Positions 8,529 to 18,200 of a stretch of 64,000 nucleotides of DNA are shown here, in pieces. Both the position numbers and the translations under genes were made by a program. Each line of letters starts with the position of its first letter. Position 1 is the first letter of the stretch. The stretch comes from Flavobacteriaceae bacterium (GTDB lineage Bacteria; Bacteroidota; Bacteroidia; Flavobacteriales; Flavobacteriaceae). The notes under the pieces are model-generated. The model did not search any database. It was given only the letters and a program-made list of their open reading frames with translations, and had not been told where the DNA came from. The stretch covers positions 1-64,000 of the forward strand of contig JABSPL010000193.1 in the NCBI GenBank assembly GCA_013215105.1, written 5' to 3'.

Positions 8529-9272
8529 CTATTGGTCTAACCATTTCTTGAATAAGCTATAATTCTTGGAACTAACCAGTACGTCTTCTTCGTTTTTTAA
8601 CAGAGGGTTTAAGGTTAGTTTCATTCTATTGTTGCTGTGTTTTTCTATGTTTTTTATCGATTTAGCAGACACTATATATTTTCTATTTACTTTTAAAAAA
8701 GAGGCTTTAGGCACTCTGTCTTCTGTTTTAGTAATAGTACTATCATATAAATGACCAATTCCTTTATGAGTAAATATAAACAACAGCTTTCCTTGTGCCA
8801 TAAAGTAGGCTATTTCCTGTATATTTATACTTATTAGCTTAGATCCTTCTTTTACCAAAAACCTTTCTTGTAAGTTTTCTGTATCTTGCTTATTCTGTAT
8901 TGGTGTTTTAAGTTTATTCTGATTATACATTTTAGTGAACTTACTAATTGCTGAGTATAGATTATCTTTGGTATATGGCTTCAATAGATAGTCTACCGCA
9001 AGTAACTTGAACGATTTTATGGCGTACTGATTGTGTGCTGTTGTAAATATTATTGGTGTTTCTATATTTTCTAATATCTCAAAACTATCTCCATCTCCTA
9101 AGTGTATATCGCTAAAAATAAGGTTGCAGCTATTGGTTTCGAACCATTTTTTGGCTTGTTTTACGCTTTCTAAAATAGCTATTATCTCTATGTCAAAAGA
9201 GCTATTGTTTATTTGTTTAGATAGTTGTTTAGATGCCAAATATTCATCTTCTATTATAATTACTCTTATCAT
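8529..9272 (-). CDS. LytTR-family response regulator
   Basis: This 247-residue protein has a receiver domain (1-120) with the acidic pair Glu8/Asp9 (IIIEDE), phospho-acceptor Asp55 (IFSDIHLGD) and Lys102 in YLLKPYTK. A LytTR DNA-binding domain covers about 140-247, with FLVKEGSKLISI and FLKVNRKYIVSAKSI. It is divergent from the histidine kinase gene 98 bases away, so the two form a two-component pair. The likely target is the protease/SusCD operon downstream of the kinase. LytTR regulators bind paired direct repeats. Confidence 0.92.
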   Translation of the reverse strand: MIRVIIIEDEYLASKQLSKQINNSSFDIEIIAILESVKQAKKWFETNSCNLIFSDIHLGDGDSFEILENIETPIIFTTAHNQYAIKSFKLLAVDYLLKPYTKDNLYSAISKFTKMYNQNKLKTPIQNKQDTENLQERFLVKEGSKLISINIQEIAYFMAQGKLLFIFTHKGIGHLYDSTITKTEDRVPKASFLKVNRKYIVSAKSIKNIEKHSNNRMKLTLNPLLKNEEDVLVSSKNYSLFKKWLDQ

Positions 9273-9370
9273 TTCTAGGTGGCTTTTCTCTAATAAAGCA
9301 TAAAAATAGTTTTTTTAAAGGAATTAACAAGACTAATGTTTAGTTTTACCAAGTATTAATTAATAGATAT

Positions 9371-10984
9371 ATGGTAGCGAGGTACAAAAGGTATATTAAA
9401 TTGAGGTCTATAATAAAAGAAAATAAGATTAGCTTATCGATAAGTTTACTGGGCTTGGTTGTTTTTATTTTTATTAACTATTCTGTTTATGAAAATATAA
9501 CCTTTGAAACCAATAAATTAATAGACGATGTAGCTAAAGCAAAATTGAGTAAAGAAATACTCTTTCTTGAAAGTTATTTATATAAAGCAGAATACGATAA
9601 AATAGAATCGTTATTTGTGTTAGGACGTAAAGATGTTAGTGATATTAATAATACTTACGCAAGGCTTAGAGCTATATGGAATAGGGGTAAAGCTAATGAT
9701 TATATAGTTAATAAAGCCATTATACATAGCATTGAAGGTGTTGTTGCTTATAAAGAAACTTCTGAATTTAAAGGACTACTTACCGACAAATGTATAAATG
9801 ATTATATATCGAGAGTAACAGGAGACTTAGGTTCTGCTAGGGCAGTTAGTTATTTCAAAAACGAAATGCCTTTTTATACCGAAATGGTATATATAAGGAT
9901 GTCTGAGAGAGAATTTATTATGTTTGTTTACGATATAGATATGGTCAAGCTTCAAGAAGAAGTAGCTGAATTTGGATCGGAAGGAAGTGGATATATCACC
10001 CTGACCCGAGAAGACGGGTTCTTAGTGTTGCATCCTGATATAGGTAGAATAGGAACTAGTAATCTCAAAGCGCTAACAAATATCAATTTATATGACGATT
10101 TTGAAGTTATTAAGAATATATCTATATCGAGTTATTTAGGCTTAGAAATTGTTTCTTATAGTAGGAAAATAAAAATATCAAACAACTACTTTTTATTTAG
10201 CATAAGCTATCCTGCTAGTATACTAGAAGAAAGTTTCTTTGGTTTAGGTAGATATATGTCTATTTTTTTCATGATTGCTCTATTTATGTTGGTAACTATG
10301 ATACTAGTGTATTTGTATAGATTGAAAAAGGAAATAGAGCAAATAAAAGAAAGAGAGAAGCTTACTGTACTGAATGAAAAATACCAAAAAGAAAACGCTC
10401 TATTACAATTAAATCAATTAAAAAAACAAATAAATCCTCATTTCTTGTTTAACAGTTTGAATTCGTTACATATATTAATAGACGAAGATAAAGAAGTTTC
10501 TCAAGATTTTGTGATTAAACTTTCTAATGTTTATAGATATATGTTAGAATATCGTAAGGACAGTGTAGTTCCCTTGGCCAAAGAATTAGAGTTTTGTAAT
10601 CATTATTTTTTCTTACATAAAATAAGGTTTGGAGATAGTTTGAATATATCTATAGCCGATAATGTAGAATCTGATGAGAGTGTTAATAAAGATATACCTG
10701 TATTATCTCTTCAAATACTTATAGAAAATGCTATAAAACACAATGTAGTGAGTAAAGACTCTCCTTTGCTTATAGAAGTAAAGATAGAAAATGGATGTTT
10801 GAGAGTTAAAAACAATTACAATCCTAGGGTTAAACAAGTAGCTAAAGGCTACTATGTAGGGCTTAATTATATAGAAAATAATTATAACTACTTTAATAAG
10901 AAAGGATTTGAATACGGCTTAAAAGAAGGCTTTTTTATAGTGAATTTACCCTTATTAAACCAAAAAACACATTCCACTCTATAA
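9371..10984 (+). CDS. LytS-type sensor histidine kinase
   Basis: This 537-residue protein has a first membrane segment at about 19-36 and a second at about 297-316. The periplasmic sensor region between them, about 40-290, looks Cache-like (EGSGYITLTREDGFLVLHPD). A coiled linker leads to a His_kinase domain (PF06580) with the phospho-acceptor motif KKQINPHFLFNSLN and an N-box, QILIENAIKHN. The final G-box is weak. It is paired with the divergent LytTR regulator and lies just upstream of the metalloprotease/SusCD operon, so an extracellular nutrient signal is the likely input. Confidence 0.9.
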   Translation: MVARYKRYIKLRSIIKENKISLSISLLGLVVFIFINYSVYENITFETNKLIDDVAKAKLSKEILFLESYLYKAEYDKIESLFVLGRKDVSDINNTYARLRAIWNRGKANDYIVNKAIIHSIEGVVAYKETSEFKGLLTDKCINDYISRVTGDLGSARAVSYFKNEMPFYTEMVYIRMSEREFIMFVYDIDMVKLQEEVAEFGSEGSGYITLTREDGFLVLHPDIGRIGTSNLKALTNINLYDDFEVIKNISISSYLGLEIVSYSRKIKISNNYFLFSISYPASILEESFFGLGRYMSIFFMIALFMLVTMILVYLYRLKKEIEQIKEREKLTVLNEKYQKENALLQLNQLKKQINPHFLFNSLNSLHILIDEDKEVSQDFVIKLSNVYRYMLEYRKDSVVPLAKELEFCNHYFFLHKIRFGDSLNISIADNVESDESVNKDIPVLSLQILIENAIKHNVVSKDSPLLIEVKIENGCLRVKNNYNPRVKQVAKGYYVGLNYIENNYNYFNKKGFEYGLKEGFFIVNLPLLNQKTHSTL

Positions 10985-11003
10985 AAAAGAGTATTCACTC
11001 TAT
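10975..11003 (+). promoter_or_regulatory. Candidate LytTR operator (21-base direct repeat)
   Basis: The 8-mer CACTCTAT occurs at 10975-10982 and again at 10996-11003, a period of exactly 21 bases or two helical turns. That is the layout used by LytTR regulators. The second copy ends a few bases before a T-run at 11008-11012, followed by 19 bases and CATATTTG (11032-11039), a plausible weak promoter for the gene at 11067. The binding role is inferred. Confidence 0.5.
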
Positions 11004-11031
11004 TCTGTTTTTCTATCATTTAAAGATATAT

Positions 11032-11039
11032 CATATTTG
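11032..11039 (+). promoter_or_regulatory. Weak -7 box of protease/SusCD operon
   Basis: CATATTTG differs from TAnnTTTG at its first base. The only -33 candidate is a T-run 19 bases upstream with no G. A weak core promoter next to a putative activator site fits regulated expression. Confidence 0.4.
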
Positions 11040-11066
11040 TTCTGTAATAATTAAGATATTAAGGAA

Positions 11067-13544
11067 ATGAAATTTGTTGTAGGAGTATCTTTTAAGTGTT
11101 TTGTTGTTTTATTAATGTGTTTTAAAGGTTTTTCGCAAGAAAAAGATAGCATTAGTGAAAAGGAAACTCTAAAATTTGAAGAATTTAAGTCTAAAGCCAA
11201 AATACAAAAAGGACTATTTAATATATATCGTCATAAAAAAGATATTTACTTCGAAATACCTGACAGTTTGTTAGCTAAAGATATGCTTATAGTTAATAAA
11301 ATATCTAAGGTACCTTATTCTTTGAATGGTCATGGATTAAACAAAGGTATGGTTTACGAAACTAAAATGGTTCGTTTCTATAAAGATACCTTGTTAAATA
11401 AAATATGGTTAAAAATTATAAACCCTAAAGCCATCTCTCCTAAACAGGATGCTATTAGCTTATCGGTAAAAGATAATTTTATAGAAGCTACTATAGAAGA
11501 ATTTGATATTAAATATTATAATACAGACTCTACAGCAGTACTTATAAAAGTAAATAAAGTTTTTAACGGAAAACAAAAGAGTTTTAGTGATTTGCTAAAT
11601 AATATAGGCTTAGGTGGTAGTATTAAAACTAAGCTTTCTAAAATAGATAAAGTCAAAGCATTCCCCCTGAATGTAATAGTGAAGTCGGATATGAGTACGG
11701 AAGTTAGTGAAGGAGCAGGACCGGCTTTACCTTTATCAATAGGAGTAACCATAAATATAGTATTATTACCAGAAACGCCTATGCAGCCTAGGTTTGCAGA
11801 CGATAGGATAGGTTATTTTAGTAATTCTAAACTTTATTTTAACGATGAACAACACCAAGTTGAGCAACGTAACCTAATAACAAGATGGAGACTTGAACCT
11901 AAAACTTCAGATATTGAAAGATATAAAAAAGGTGAATTAGTAGAACCTAAAAAACAAATAGTTTACTATATAGACCCGGCTACTCCTCTAAAATGGAGAA
12001 AAGCAATAAAACAAGGTATCGAAGACTGGCAAAAAGCATTTGAACAAGCTGGTTTCAAAAATGCCATAATAGCAAAAGAAACTAATGATGATGATTTCGA
12101 TGGTGACGACGTTAGGTACTCTATGATTACTTACGCAGCTTCGGAGCGAAAAAACGCAATGGGACCTTCGGTTATTGACCCCAGAACAGGAGAAATACTA
12201 GAAGCTGATGTTATATGGTGGCACAATCTTATGGTTTCGTTACATTCTTGGATGAGAGTGCAAACGGGAACTATAGATCCTAATGCTAGAGCTAATAAGT
12301 TTAGCGATGAGCATATGGCTTCGGCTATACGTTTTGTGTCTTCTCACGAAGTAGGGCATACTTTTGGGCTTAAGCACAATATGGGAGCTTCTTATAGTTT
12401 TCCTGTAGATTCTCTGCGTTCTAAAACTTTTACTGACAAAATGGGAGGTACAGCACCTTCTATTATGGATTATGCTAGGTTCAATTACGTAGCTCAGCCT
12501 GGCGATAATATAACTAGTATAACTCCCAAAATAGGTATTTACGATACTTATGCCATTAACTGGGGCTATCGTTGGTTAGGTTTAGAAAGCCCTAAAGATG
12601 AATTACCTATAGCTAAACAATGGATAAGAGACCACGAAAATGATCCTTTGTATTTCTACGGTTCTAGATCGGGGATAGACCCTAGGTCACAATCCGAAGA
12701 CTTGGGCGACGATGCCGTTAAAGCTAGTGAGTACGGAATTAAAAACCTTAAGATAATAGTTCCTAATATAATTAATTGGTCCGCAGAAACAGGTGAAGAT
12801 TATTATCAAAGTGCTAAATTGTACAAATCGGTAATAGATCAATGGGATACTTATACTTATCATGTAATGATGAATATAGGAGGGGTTTACTTAAACAATA
12901 CCGTTTATGGAGATAATAAAAAATCGTATGAAGCTGTACCTAAACATAAGCAAGAAAAAGCTTTAGACTACTTATTGCATAATGCAATAGCTCCTCAGAA
13001 ATGGTTATTTACTCCTGAGCTGATCGGAAAAACTTATTTTGTAAAAGATGCTCCTGACGGAAAAAGGTACTATTCTCCATATTCTGTAATGAGGTCTAAG
13101 CAATCATATGTTCTGTATAATCTGCTTAAAACAGATAGATTGTTAAGAATGATAGAGAACGAAATGATTATTGAAAATGATTTGGTGTTTACGGCTCAAA
13201 ATTTGCTAGACATCTTGAGTTCATATGTTTTTAATAAAACTAAAAAAGGGAAGACTTTAGATATATATGATAGAATGACTCAGAAAAACTATATAGATAT
13301 ACTTATAGTAGAGATGGAAAAACTTTCGAGAAAGAAGAGTTCTTCTAAAAAACTTTCGGGAGATAAAAACATAAATATACACTATAGTTCTATGACAAGA
13401 ATATCAGATGTCAGCTCACTAAAAAGAGGAGCTTTGTCTGACGCTTTGACATTGCTAAACAAAAAGAAAAACAAGGGAGATAGAGCTACTAAGATGCATT
13501 ATGCAGATTTAATAGCAAGAATAAAATATAGTTTAAATAACTAA
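11067..13544 (+). CDS. Exported zinc-dependent metalloprotease (DUF5117/DUF4953 type)
   Basis: This 825-residue secreted protein has a signal peptide of about 23 residues (FKGFSQ). A DUF5117-like N-terminal region comes first, then a metzincin-type catalytic core HEVGHTFGLKH with His427, Glu428, His431 and His437, and a Met-turn-like SIMDYARF near residue 468. A long C-terminal DUF4953-like region follows. These large proteases are common beside SusC/SusD genes in Bacteroidota. It is the first gene of the operon, one base before susC, so cleaved peptides could be passed to the transporter. Substrate unknown. Confidence 0.88.
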   Translation: MKFVVGVSFKCFVVLLMCFKGFSQEKDSISEKETLKFEEFKSKAKIQKGLFNIYRHKKDIYFEIPDSLLAKDMLIVNKISKVPYSLNGHGLNKGMVYETKMVRFYKDTLLNKIWLKIINPKAISPKQDAISLSVKDNFIEATIEEFDIKYYNTDSTAVLIKVNKVFNGKQKSFSDLLNNIGLGGSIKTKLSKIDKVKAFPLNVIVKSDMSTEVSEGAGPALPLSIGVTINIVLLPETPMQPRFADDRIGYFSNSKLYFNDEQHQVEQRNLITRWRLEPKTSDIERYKKGELVEPKKQIVYYIDPATPLKWRKAIKQGIEDWQKAFEQAGFKNAIIAKETNDDDFDGDDVRYSMITYAASERKNAMGPSVIDPRTGEILEADVIWWHNLMVSLHSWMRVQTGTIDPNARANKFSDEHMASAIRFVSSHEVGHTFGLKHNMGASYSFPVDSLRSKTFTDKMGGTAPSIMDYARFNYVAQPGDNITSITPKIGIYDTYAINWGYRWLGLESPKDELPIAKQWIRDHENDPLYFYGSRSGIDPRSQSEDLGDDAVKASEYGIKNLKIIVPNIINWSAETGEDYYQSAKLYKSVIDQWDTYTYHVMMNIGGVYLNNTVYGDNKKSYEAVPKHKQEKALDYLLHNAIAPQKWLFTPELIGKTYFVKDAPDGKRYYSPYSVMRSKQSYVLYNLLKTDRLLRMIENEMIIENDLVFTAQNLLDILSSYVFNKTKKGKTLDIYDRMTQKNYIDILIVEMEKLSRKKSSSKKLSGDKNINIHYSSMTRISDVSSLKRGALSDALTLLNKKKNKGDRATKMHYADLIARIKYSLNN

Positions 13545-13545
13545 T

Positions 13546-16500
13546 ATGATGAAAAGAGTTTTATTGAGTTTAATATTGTTAATACCAATGCTTTTATCTG
13601 CTCAGTCTGATATCAAAATCACAGGGCAGGTAATTGATGCCTCCGATGGGGTTCCTGTAATGGGAGCTTCTATTTATCTGTCGTCAGCTATAATAGGTAG
13701 TAAAACTAGTCAGGAGGGAATTATAGATAGTTCTATGAGAGGTACTACTACCGATTTTGATGGTTATTTTACTTTCAAAGTTTCAAAAGATATCAAAAAT
13801 ATAACTATATCTTATATTGGTTACCAAACTAAAGTGATAGATATAAGTATTAATACCCAAAACCTAATAATAAAACTACAGCAAGACTCTCAGAGTCTTG
13901 AAGAGGTGGTGCTTACTGGTTACCAAAAAATAGAGAAGCGTAAGATGACATCGTCTTATGTGAGTATAAAACTAGACGATATAGAGCAAGTAGGTGTTGC
14001 TAATGTAGATCAGCTTTTGTCAGGGCAGATAGCTGGTTTGTCTACTACCACTACTACTGGAGCACCTGGCTCACCAGTTTCTATCCAGATAAGAGGTATA
14101 GCTAGCCTTAGTGGTTCTTCGGAGCCTCTTTGGGTTTTGGATGGTATACCTCTGGAAGGTAACGAAATACCAAAAGACTACGGAGATAAAGACAATATAG
14201 ATCAATTACAATCTTATGCTATTGGAGGATTAAATCCTTCGGATATAGAAAGTATTACAGTACTAAAAGACGCCTCAGCAACTGCCATATACGGTGCTAG
14301 AGCCGCTAATGGAGTTATAGTTATTACTAGTAAAAGGGGTAAGAAGGGACCTATGCGTATAAGTGCTTATGTAAATAGCTTTATTACTCAAAAGCCTGAT
14401 TTTGACAAGTTGAATTTGATGAACTCTTCCGAAAAAATAGATTTTGAACTGTTTTTGGCTAGTAGATCGGATCTTAATTATAGAACTAAAGGAGGTGAAG
14501 TTTACCGTATATTAGATAAGTATAATGATTACGCTGAATATCAAAATAACGGATTTTCGGCTATAAGCTTATCGGCTCAGCAAGAAATAAACCAATTGAG
14601 GAAGGTAAACAATAACTGGAATGATTTGTTTTATCAGACAGCGGTAAACAGCCAATACGGGCTTAGTATCTCTGGAGGTGGTGATGATAGTGACTATTAT
14701 TTCTCGGCAGGTTTTTTTAAAGAAAAAGGAACAACTATAGGTACTCAATTGCAAAAAGTAAACCTTACTCTTAAAAACAATTTTAAGATTAATGATAAAC
14801 TAGATGCTGGAATATCTATTTTCTTGAACCAAAATAAGACTGATTCGTATATAACAGGTGCAGATTCTTATACTAATCCTTCTAATTATTCCAGAAATGT
14901 GAATCCTTATTTACAGGTTTTAGACTCTGATGGTAACTATATTTACGATCCTGATTTGGGTGAGCGTCAGGATGAATTTACGACTATGGATTACAATATT
15001 TTGGAAGAAAGAGCTAACACAGACCACAACCTTACAAATACAGGAATTAAGGCTATAGCTAATGTAGGATACGATATAAATGATAATTTGCGTATAGAAA
15101 CTCAGCTAGGAGTACAGTTAGATAAAGATAGCACCGAAAAATACGCTTCTGAAGATAGTTATTTTGCCAGAAAAAAAATATTTTCTACACAATATACAAA
15201 TCCTGATACTAATGAATATGATTACAGGTTGCCTGATGGAGGAATGATACAGAACTGGGAGTCTACATTACAGCAGTATAATTGGAAAAACAGTCTGAAA
15301 TACAGTGTTGAACTTAACGATATACATGAAATAGACATATTATTAGGAACCGAATTAAGAGCTAACCAAAAAACAATTATAGCTACCAAGGCTTATGGAT
15401 TTAATTCAAAATCTCTGACTTCTATACCTTTGCCTGAGGAATTATCTTCGCTATCTAGCTATAGACCTTATCAGAAGAGTTTTACAGAGAATAGATTTGT
15501 ATCGTTTTTTGCAACAGCATCTTATACTTACGATTACAAATACACCGTTTTCGGTAGTATTCGCTACGATGGTTCTAACCTGTTTGGAGTGAGTAATAAG
15601 TACAGATATTTGCCATTATGGTCTTTGGCAGGTTCTTGGAATATACATAAAGAAGATTTTATGGAAAACCTAAGCTTTGTTCAAAACCTTAAGTTGAGAG
15701 TTTCTTATGGAGTGCAGGGTAATATAGATAGATCCACTTCTCCTTTTGTAATAGGGGGATATAATACGGCAGAAATATTACCAGGAGTTAGTGAAGACGT
15801 GTTAGACATAGACAGTCCTCCTAATGCTGATCTTAGATGGGAAAAAACCACCTCTAGCAATATAGGTCTAGATTTCGGTTTGTTCAGCAATAGGTTGACT
15901 ATTGTAAGTGATTTTTATTTCAGAGAAAGTTCAGATCTTATAGGTATTAAAACTATACCTCTAGAGACTGGTTACCGTTATACTAATACCAATTGGGCTA
16001 CAGTAACTAACAAAGGTTTCGAGTTAGCGTTTAGTTTTAAGGTTATACAGAAAAAAGATTTCAATTGGATAACAAACCTTAATATATCTGCAAATAAAAG
16101 TGAGATAAAACAAATAGAAATAAGAAAAGACGACTTTAAACCTTCTAGGCAAGGAGATGCTGTGAATGCCGTGTATGCTATAAAGACAGCAGGAATAGAC
16201 GAAGCAGGTTTGCCACTATTCTGGAAAGATGGAGAAAAAGTAAGTGCTATAGAGTTTTATAACTTATCAGAATCAACTACTGGTAGTCAGCTAGAAAGAG
16301 AAGATTATAGAAAGATGTATTCTGTAGTGGGGAATTCCGATCCCAAATATACAGGAGGGATAATTAATAGATTCAAATACAAAAATTTCTCTCTTAACAT
16401 ATCGGCTAATTTTAATATAAAGAGAACGGTTACTAGAAATATCCCATATCATCCTACCAGAGTAGAACCGGGAATCAACTATACTACCGAAATATTAAAT

Positions 16501-16848
16501 CAAGGAACTAGTCTGCCTTCTATAATAGGATTAAATTCTCCCGGGTCAGATACTTCGAAGGTATATCAATGGTTTACTTATGATGTTGCTAGAACATACG
16601 AGTCTTTAGATATTTGGGTAAAAGATATTTCTTATATAAGAATAAATAGTATAAAGCTTAATTATTCGTTAGATAAAAAAATATTAAAGGCTCTTAAGAT
16701 GTCGAGAGTACAGGTTTATGTAGAAGGTAGAAACTTATTTGTTTTTGGAACAAAGCACGACGGCTATTTTGATCCTGAAACTTATGGGAATGTATATTCT
16801 CAACCGATACCTAAGGTAGTAGCTATGGGTATAAACGTATCATTCTAA
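13546..16848 (+). CDS. SusC/RagA-type TonB-dependent outer membrane transporter
   Basis: This 1100-residue protein is a TonB-linked 22-strand barrel that imports oligomers across the outer membrane. After a signal peptide (1-19, LLSAQ) comes a CarboxypepD_reg-like domain at about 24-110 with an unusual insertion near residues 47-67. A plug domain follows at about 115-270 (VVLTGYQKIEKRKM, VWVLDGIPLEG-like and TVLKDASATAIYGARAANG). The barrel runs to the terminal Phe of INVSF. susD follows after 18 bases. The preceding protease suggests peptide cargo, as for RagAB. Confidence 0.93.
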   Translation: MMKRVLLSLILLIPMLLSAQSDIKITGQVIDASDGVPVMGASIYLSSAIIGSKTSQEGIIDSSMRGTTTDFDGYFTFKVSKDIKNITISYIGYQTKVIDISINTQNLIIKLQQDSQSLEEVVLTGYQKIEKRKMTSSYVSIKLDDIEQVGVANVDQLLSGQIAGLSTTTTTGAPGSPVSIQIRGIASLSGSSEPLWVLDGIPLEGNEIPKDYGDKDNIDQLQSYAIGGLNPSDIESITVLKDASATAIYGARAANGVIVITSKRGKKGPMRISAYVNSFITQKPDFDKLNLMNSSEKIDFELFLASRSDLNYRTKGGEVYRILDKYNDYAEYQNNGFSAISLSAQQEINQLRKVNNNWNDLFYQTAVNSQYGLSISGGGDDSDYYFSAGFFKEKGTTIGTQLQKVNLTLKNNFKINDKLDAGISIFLNQNKTDSYITGADSYTNPSNYSRNVNPYLQVLDSDGNYIYDPDLGERQDEFTTMDYNILEERANTDHNLTNTGIKAIANVGYDINDNLRIETQLGVQLDKDSTEKYASEDSYFARKKIFSTQYTNPDTNEYDYRLPDGGMIQNWESTLQQYNWKNSLKYSVELNDIHEIDILLGTELRANQKTIIATKAYGFNSKSLTSIPLPEELSSLSSYRPYQKSFTENRFVSFFATASYTYDYKYTVFGSIRYDGSNLFGVSNKYRYLPLWSLAGSWNIHKEDFMENLSFVQNLKLRVSYGVQGNIDRSTSPFVIGGYNTAEILPGVSEDVLDIDSPPNADLRWEKTTSSNIGLDFGLFSNRLTIVSDFYFRESSDLIGIKTIPLETGYRYTNTNWATVTNKGFELAFSFKVIQKKDFNWITNLNISANKSEIKQIEIRKDDFKPSRQGDAVNAVYAIKTAGIDEAGLPLFWKDGEKVSAIEFYNLSESTTGSQLEREDYRKMYSVVGNSDPKYTGGIINRFKYKNFSLNISANFNIKRTVTRNIPYHPTRVEPGINYTTEILNQGTSLPSIIGLNSPGSDTSKVYQWFTYDVARTYESLDIWVKDISYIRINSIKLNYSLDKKILKALKMSRVQVYVEGRNLFVFGTKHDGYFDPETYGNVYSQPIPKVVAMGINVSF

Positions 16849-16866
16849 ATAAATAAAAAATAAAAA

Positions 16867-18183
16867 ATGAAAAAAATAACATACATATTATGCTTGGTTT
16901 TACTAGCCTCTTGTAACGGTTACTTAGACGTTACTCCCGTAGGAAAAGTAATACCAGGATCTTCGCAAGAATATAGAGATTTGCTTACTAGGGCGTATTC
17001 ACAATCTAACGCCAGTAAGGTTCTTACGGCGTATAGAACCGATGATATATTCCTTACGGAAGATTCTTCTATAGGTGTTTATTATAACGATATTTATATA
17101 TGGAACGATAATGCTTCTAGTTTCGAAACTACTGTTTTTCCTTATGTAATATTCTATACTTCTATATTCTATGCAAATCATATAATAGACAATGTGCCAG
17201 ATATAGAAGACGATATAGAAACTATAGAGCAAATACTAGGAGAAGCCTACGCTTTGAGGGCTATACAATATTTCAGCCTTATCAATTTATATGCTGATAT
17301 GTATAACAAAGATACGGCAGATATGACTGATGGAGTTCCTATGAATTTGAATAATGACTTGGAGCAGGACTTTGTAAAGAAGTCGGTAGGTGTTGTTTAT
17401 AAGCAAATACATGAAGATATAGAAAATGCAAAGAAGTATCTGAATATAGATAGTCAAGAGTTAGGGCTTAATTACCGATTCTCAAAATCAGCATTATTGG
17501 CAATGCAAAGCAGAGTTTATCTATATCAGAAGAATTGGAGTATGGTACTAGAACTTAGTCAAGCGGCTTTAGACATCAGAAGTGAATTGATGAACTTAAA
17601 CAATGATACCAGTAAAATACCAAGCGACTACGATTCGGTAGAGAATATATTAGCATTAGAAAAAGTCACAAATGCCGATTTGGTAAACTATGCATACATG
17701 TCTAATTCTTTGATTAATCTTTATGATAAGAACGAAGACTTGCGTTTCGATTTGTATTATAGATATACTTCTAATAGGTATAAATCTAAAAAAAGCACTG
17801 TGGCTACAAGGTCTAAAACATCGTATCGTACGGCAGAACTATACTTAAACATGGCAGAGGCTTACTCTGAACTTGGGCAAGATACCGAAGCTAGAGAAAG
17901 CTTGTACATATTGGCACAAAACAGATATACAACTCAAGGATATATAGACTATACAACTAGAGTAGATTTGCTAAACGGAGCAGATTTATTAGAAGAAATT
18001 CTTAAAGAAAGAAGAAGAGAACTATCTATGGAAGGGCATAGGTGGAACGACCTTAGGAGGGTAGAGGATAAACAGGTAATAGAAAAGGAATTGAATGGAA
18101 CAACATATAGTTTGATACCTACAGATAGTAGATATACTATACCTTTTCCTGCTGAGGCGAGAACAAATAACCCTAATTTATAA
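16867..18183 (+). CDS. SusD/RagB-family surface lipoprotein
   Basis: This 438-residue lipoprotein has its lipobox LLASC at Cys16 and lids the SusC barrel, capturing substrate. Typical SusD features are the N-terminal YLDVTPVGKVIP, TPR-like helices (EAYALRAIQYFSLINLYADMY) and the C-terminal ERRRELSMEGHRWNDLRR. It is shorter than most SusD proteins of 500-600 residues, which suggests reduced loops. It is translated from the same operon as the SusC. Confidence 0.93.
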   Translation: MKKITYILCLVLLASCNGYLDVTPVGKVIPGSSQEYRDLLTRAYSQSNASKVLTAYRTDDIFLTEDSSIGVYYNDIYIWNDNASSFETTVFPYVIFYTSIFYANHIIDNVPDIEDDIETIEQILGEAYALRAIQYFSLINLYADMYNKDTADMTDGVPMNLNNDLEQDFVKKSVGVVYKQIHEDIENAKKYLNIDSQELGLNYRFSKSALLAMQSRVYLYQKNWSMVLELSQAALDIRSELMNLNNDTSKIPSDYDSVENILALEKVTNADLVNYAYMSNSLINLYDKNEDLRFDLYYRYTSNRYKSKKSTVATRSKTSYRTAELYLNMAEAYSELGQDTEARESLYILAQNRYTTQGYIDYTTRVDLLNGADLLEEILKERRRELSMEGHRWNDLRRVEDKQVIEKELNGTTYSLIPTDSRYTIPFPAEARTNNPNL

Positions 18184-18200
18184 ATTAAACTATAATAATC

